From Punica granatum (lineage: Eukaryota; Streptophyta; Magnoliopsida; Myrtales; Lythraceae): a DNA stretch of 64,000 bases. This document shows positions 59,898 to 64,000 of the stretch, one piece after another; within the stretch, counting starts at the first letter, position 1, and each line of letters begins with the position of its first letter. Position numbers and translations under genes: made by a program. The stretch is taken from positions 39,319,538 through 39,383,537 of the forward strand of contig NC_045127.1 in NCBI RefSeq assembly GCF_007655135.1. The letters are read 5' to 3'. Below the pieces are notes generated by a model. It had not been told where the DNA came from, did no database searches, and was given only the letters and a program-made list of their open reading frames with translations.

Positions 59898-60483
59898 GGG
59901 GTAATTACACTGGTAGTTCAAAAAGTTTCACTAATATATCAAGTTGGTCCAAAAAGTTTTTTTTGTTACTTGATGGTACAAAATGTTTCAAAAGTGTAAC
60001 ATGATAGTACAAACCGTCAAATCGCAACTGACGCCGTCAAGCGACGCTGACGTGGCACAAACGTGTCAGGTACGTGGCCGAAACAGTAACCCCCCTCTCT
60101 CTCTCTCTTCTTCTTCTTCTTCTTCTTCTTCTTCTTCTTCTTCTTCTTCTTCTTCTTCTTCTTCTTCTTCTTCTTCTTCTTCTTCTTCGATTCTTCCATT
60201 TCTTCTTCTTCTTCTTTTTCTTCTTCGGGAATAGAGTGAGGGAAGGGAAGAGCGGAAGGAGCAGGATGAGAAGAAGAAGAAGAAAGAGGGGGGGAGAGAG
60301 AGAGAGAGAGAGGTTACTGTTTCGGCCACGTCAGCGTCGTTTGACGGCGTCAGTTGCGATTTGACGGTTTGTACTATCATGTTACACTTTTGAAACATTT
60401 TGTACCATCAAGTAGCAAAAAAAACTTTTTGGACCAACTTGATACATTAATGAAACTTTTTGGACTACTAGTGTAATTTACCC
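59898..60483. mobile_element. Hairpin Mutator-like element with TTC/GAA arms
   Basis: 586 bp with near-continuous inverted repeats of about 200 bp per arm: left ggtaattacactgg pairs with right ctagtgtaatttacc, and ggccgaaacagtaacc pairs with ggttactgtttcggcc. Flanks atattgttt and atattattt are an 8/9 target duplication. The loop is a long (CT)n(TTC)n tract followed by a (GAA)n(GA)n tract. No coding capacity; frames there are repeat artefacts. Confidence 0.85.
60100..60187. repeat. (TTC)n microsatellite
   Basis: About 27 TTC units preceded by CT units, in the loop region of the hairpin element. Confidence 0.95.
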
Positions 60484-60492
60484 ATATTATTT

Positions 60493-61549
60493 TGGCAAAG
60501 CCTTAAACTTGCAGGATTGAACTGAAAACATGCGAAAACTCAATCAACTGGACTAAAAATACCTAGAATATGCAGGGATAGAACCCAAAATTTTGTATAA
60601 GGCTGGGGCCAAACTTAAAACGTATAAATCATGGGAAAACATGAGAAAAAGAACACCTCGGGGGTTGATCTACAAACATATAGAACTCGAAAGATAATAA
60701 TCATCACTCAATTGGAGGGAACATCATGCAAGATCTCTTTATCATGATCCAAATTCCGTAAAATTCACATAAAAAGGCATTCTTCAACAACCTTTGTTAA
60801 AAAAAAAATACCTTGGTTTCGTTAGAAAAAGAAAACCTTAGTTTGGATAAATGTCTTAGATATACTACTTATTACCCGAAAGCATGCAACCTCCATGCAT
60901 TTTATATGGAGAAAGAGAGATATAGCGCGGAAGGGTCATAGTCTAATATGTAAGAGGTTTAAGTTACAATTTTTATGATGAGACTATCCCCTTAAACATT
61001 AGAATTTCTATCCTATTGTTCTAAATTCATAAGCTTCCCATATAACTGACAAAAATTGCATTCTATATGTTCATTCCTATTAATTTTAGTCATAGCCTTT
61101 GATTAACCAATTATAACTTCAAATTAAATCAACTACATGTCAATACATTGCCTAGATGGTTATATTACTCCACTTTGATCCTTTTTCCATATTCAGTGTC
61201 CGTCGATTTACAGAAAATACAATGTGCAATAAACCTGATAATAATTGTAATATGATATAATAATCTTTTTGTTTGGAACCTGCCATAGCTAATCATCAAT
61301 TATAATATATAAAATTGAGGCACAATACGAGAATACTCCTTGACTCGCTTCTTTGAACCCCTAAGCTAGTGGTTCATCGTCTTTTCAATTGTTGGAGCTA
61401 TTTAGTTCTTGATTAGAGTATCATGTATTTGTTAATTTCTATCATTGTCTCCTAATATTTTTCTACAGTCGGTGTAGGTGGAATACCGAGAAGATTTTTA
61501 TTAAAAAAAATAAAAGATTTTATCCATCGTTAATAAAAATAAAAAACAA

Positions 61550-61588
<39 letters not shown>

Positions 61589-61615
61589 AGTTGTCAGACT
61601 GAAACTCAAGACCAT
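60493..61615. other. AT-rich intergenic DNA, no gene recognised
   Basis: No coding motif. A (TA)n run at 61559-61586 marks the right border, before the LINE-like sequence. Confidence 0.6.
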
Positions 61616-62077
61616 TTTCTTCTCTATCTCTATACTTTGGAGTGAGAGAAAATCCTCTCCTCTGTTGAGTTTTCCCCTTTCTCCTTTGTTGGAGCGCTGC
61701 CTTTAAATGCTTCCCATCTACTTCTCTTCTTTCCCTTCCATCCCTTTAACGCCAACATCCACACATCCATATACCACTCCTTTAGTTGCCCATTGCAATC
61801 ATCATTTATTTCCACCTACCTACTCCAAATGTACCATTTATTTTTGCTTCCAACCCTTTGTTCCAACTCTCCACCTTGGTCAAAATCCTCTTCCCTGTCA
61901 CGACCCACTCCATTCCTACAGTCTGCTCCCCTCCAAACACTCCCCCACCTCAGATTTCAATCAAGATGGAAGCAACTTAGCTCGATTTCCCAGAGGAATT
62001 CCACCTGAGATCAACTGCTCTTACAATCAAGCAATCGTGACCCACCGCTATGGCCCATGGCTCCGATTCAATGAAAA

Positions 62078-62220
62078 TGCGGACATCCCTTCACCAATGA
62101 TGGTCTCGGCTGCTGTGTCATTTAGATCCCCTCCGGCGGCAACCTCAGCTCGTGTCTCCGAGCTCTCCTTGCATACCCTTTCGGTGCGCCCAGACCATCA
62201 TTGGTGAAGGGATGTCCGCA
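62078..62220. repeat. Perfect 29-bp inverted repeat with 85-bp loop
   Basis: 62078-62106 is exactly the reverse complement of 62192-62220 (tgcggacatcccttcacc...), and the match ends abruptly on both sides. The structure lies within the LINE ORF1 region. Confidence 0.95.
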
Positions 62221-62801
62221 ATGGGGCCCCACTCACTCTCTTAACCAAGCCCAACTTGACAACATGGCCCAACCTAACCCCACTTTCCAATCTCAAACTC
62301 CGTACTCCATTCCTGCAACTCCCACCCCGTCTCAACTGATCGATTCCCCCTCCCAAACTCTCACTACTCATGACCTCTCCCTCTCTTTCCCTGACCAAAC
62401 TGATCACCATCTGATCGAACTCGTGGAGATTCAACCAAATGATCCTAACATAGAAAGGAAGCTCATGATGTCCCTTGACGAGTTCAGAAAATGCAGCTCC
62501 CTACTTGGTGACCTCGAATTAGATGACCAGATCATTGGACGAGCTCTCTCGTAGGGACCTCCACCTCCCTGATTATCCTGCATTTTACTCCGAAGCAAGC
62601 CCTTCGAATTCGGTAAAGGCTCACAGCCCTGGTGATACTGACGTCCGTCCATGGCACAATGAACTTTTCAACCTCCAGTACTTATCCAATCAAAACAGTA
62701 ACACTCCACCACACTACCTAGCTGAAGAAGTGAATGAAGAGAAAGATCCCGAAGTTCAAATGGCCAAGGCAGGCCGTATCATGCCCCCTCCTGAGCCATG
62801 A
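62201..62801 (+). pseudogene. LINE ORF1-like region, frameshifted
   Basis: Open from 62201 to 62554 with a Pro/Gln/Ser/Thr-rich, disordered-looking sequence. It then continues in another frame from 62523 to the stop at 62799-62801 (ending MPPPEP). A second open stretch upstream (61707-62207) is similarly Pro/Ser/His-rich. No zinc knuckle or RNA-binding domain is recognised; the assignment rests on its position directly before ORF2. Confidence 0.55.
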
Positions 62802-63697
62802 GTCTGCTAGCTTGGAATTGTTGAGGTCTTGGAGGGGACCCGACAATTCGTTCTCTTCGCCTCCTCCTTAAGAAAAATAAACCAGGCATATTCTTCATGT
62901 CGGAGACTAAAGTGGGAGCCACCAGATGCAATGAGGCCGCTAGGCGCTGCAACATTGACAGGATTCACTGTGTGGAGGCAACTAACTCGGCTGGTGGGCT
63001 CTGCCTCATGTGGAATTCAGAAATAACGGTAACAATTCTTCAATGTTCTCCCTTCTATATCCCTGCAAAATTTGAACTTCTTGTCTTGCCTGCTTCTTGG
63101 TTGTTGACGTGTATTTACGGTCCGCCTTATGTTTCGCTTAAAGCTGCCTTTTGGTCTGAGATGAATGAACTAGCTGACTCGATAAACTGTCTGTGCTAGT
63201 TCGTGAATTTAATGAAATCAGTTGTGCTTCTGACAAAAGAGGGGTAGAAATTTTGCCTCCTTTTCTCATTCCCTTTTAGATGATTTCTTAAGTCACTCGG
63301 GATATGTCGATTTGGGTTTTACCCACATAAAGCAGAGATTGGATAGGGCTATAGTAAACGGGGATTAGAGACTCCATTACCCGAAAGCTGGAGTTATTCA
63401 TCTCACTAGTGGGAAATCGGACCATATCCTGTCCTCGTTAAATTATGGTTGGAATCCATGAGTAGGCCCAAACATTTTCGCTTTGAGGAAGCTTGGACTG
63501 GGGGCTCAAACAGTGTTAATATTGTGAAAACAGCTTTGCAAACCTCCTTGCTCGATTCTCAACCTTATCAATTTGCTTGTAAACTAAAGGAGATAAAAAA
63601 AAAAGGCTTTAAAAATTGGGAATAGAGATTGCTTTGGCCTGTGTGATTTGAATATTACAGTAACTCTTGACAAGCTAAGGATGATCCAATCCAAAGA
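62798..63697 (+). pseudogene. LINE ORF2 endonuclease fragment, broken
   Basis: Starts MSLLAWNC, then a TGA where LINE endonucleases have Arg, then GLGGDPTIRSLRLLL. FFMSETKVGATRC carries the catalytic Glu, followed by GGLCLMWNSEI and CIYGPP. These are the ordered motifs of the APE-type endonuclease that nicks the target before reverse transcription. A stop at 63197 and several later stops follow; the end (NRDCFGLCDLN, MIQSKDQ) matches the linker before RT. RT itself is missing. Confidence 0.8.
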
Positions 63698-64000
63698 CCA
63701 GACACGCGTGAGAAAGAGTTGCCACTTATCATTTTACGACCCGAAGGTCGAGGACCAATAAGTTATCTGGGTCTAGGGGTATGAAACACCTAGTTTTGCT
63801 AAGGCATTGGTCTGTGCGGAACTGGAAAGTCCGTGTTCGGGGGTTCGTATTACGTGCGGGTCTATATCCCGCACGCCCTTTCGGTACTCTGGTTTGCTAG
63901 GCTTGCAAGTTTTATTTCATTTACCGCGTGAATTAGGCTGCGCTCAGCTTGCACGTTTTGACACCGAATTCGATGAACCAAACGATGTCAGTTGAAAAGC
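63698..64000 (+). mobile_element. Possible Ogre/Tat-type gypsy leader fragment
   Basis: Phrases such as gttgccacttatcatttt, ctgggtctaggggtatg and gttcgggggttcg, then a cgtgcggg...cccgcacg hairpin, resemble the conserved untranslated leader of large plant Tat/Ogre retrotransposons. This is recalled from general knowledge of the family. The fragment runs off the window; no coding sequence is visible. Confidence 0.35.

Larger units (their letters stand above)
61616..63697 (+). mobile_element. Truncated LINE (L1-type) fragment
   Basis: A proline/serine-rich ORF1-like region is followed by an ORF2 start with AP-endonuclease motifs. The two are linked by an ATGA overlap (62798-62801), a common LINE arrangement. 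The sequence stops resembling a LINE near 63697, before any reverse transcriptase. The 5' limit is uncertain. Confidence 0.75.

Noticed and set aside
59983..60398. Poly-Ser, poly-Leu, poly-Lys and poly-Glu frames on both strands
   Set aside because: Artefacts of the TTC/GAA microsatellite in the hairpin element.

Overview
This window looks like a retrotransposon-dense intergenic stretch of a flowering-plant (probably eudicot) nuclear chromosome. The evidence is several Ty1/copia elements with tRNA-iMet-type primer sites, a BED/DUF659 hAT transposon with plant-style introns, Mutator-like hairpin elements, a plant-type LINE, and one plant-specific PADRE (DUF4228) gene. Nothing in it is bacterial, and I see no tRNA or rRNA gene. 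The species cannot be named from sequence alone.

Layout. (1) 1-12354: diverged repeats, probably the 3' part of a large Ty3/gypsy-like element. They hold an 87-bp tandem repeat, a purine tract followed by a TG-starting terminal region, and a long AATTAGG-rich stretch. A 4.0-kb hAT element (6149-10152) is inserted with an exact 8-bp duplication, and its transposase gene is decayed. (2) 12355-26246: nested tower A. An old copia element (copia-A, LTRs of about 613 bp, target duplication ggtca) is split within its reverse transcriptase by a very young copia element (copia-B, two 1718-bp LTRs differing at about three positions, target duplication gaaac). (3) 26247-41885: the least disturbed part. 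It contains the only convincing host gene (PADRE domain, 29707-30252), microsatellites, small inverted-repeat elements and long AT-rich DNA with no recognisable gene. (4) 41886-58704: nested tower B. A short-LTR copia element (copia-D) is split by a larger copia element (copia-C, target duplication gttag) and by an antisense solo LTR of a family related to copia-B. Copia-C is itself interrupted by a 1.26-kb non-autonomous hAT of the same family as the first. (5) 58905-60492: two Mutator-like non-autonomous elements, one with a long TTC/GAA hairpin. (6) 61600-64000: a broken LINE, then a short stretch resembling an Ogre/Tat-type leader.

How the parts relate. The insertions give a relative chronology: copia-D, then copia-C, then the small hAT; and copia-A, then copia-B. 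Copia-B is closest to intact, with one apparent 1-nt deletion in the reverse transcriptase and an altered protease motif. Copia-C carries many stop codons explained by C-to-T or G-to-A changes, as expected from decay of methylated DNA. I found no convincing unknown biological system. The most interesting signals are a snRNA-promoter-like USE/TATA pair in the copia-B LTR, a host-like site II/telobox arrangement upstream of the hAT transposase, and several unexplained repeat architectures.
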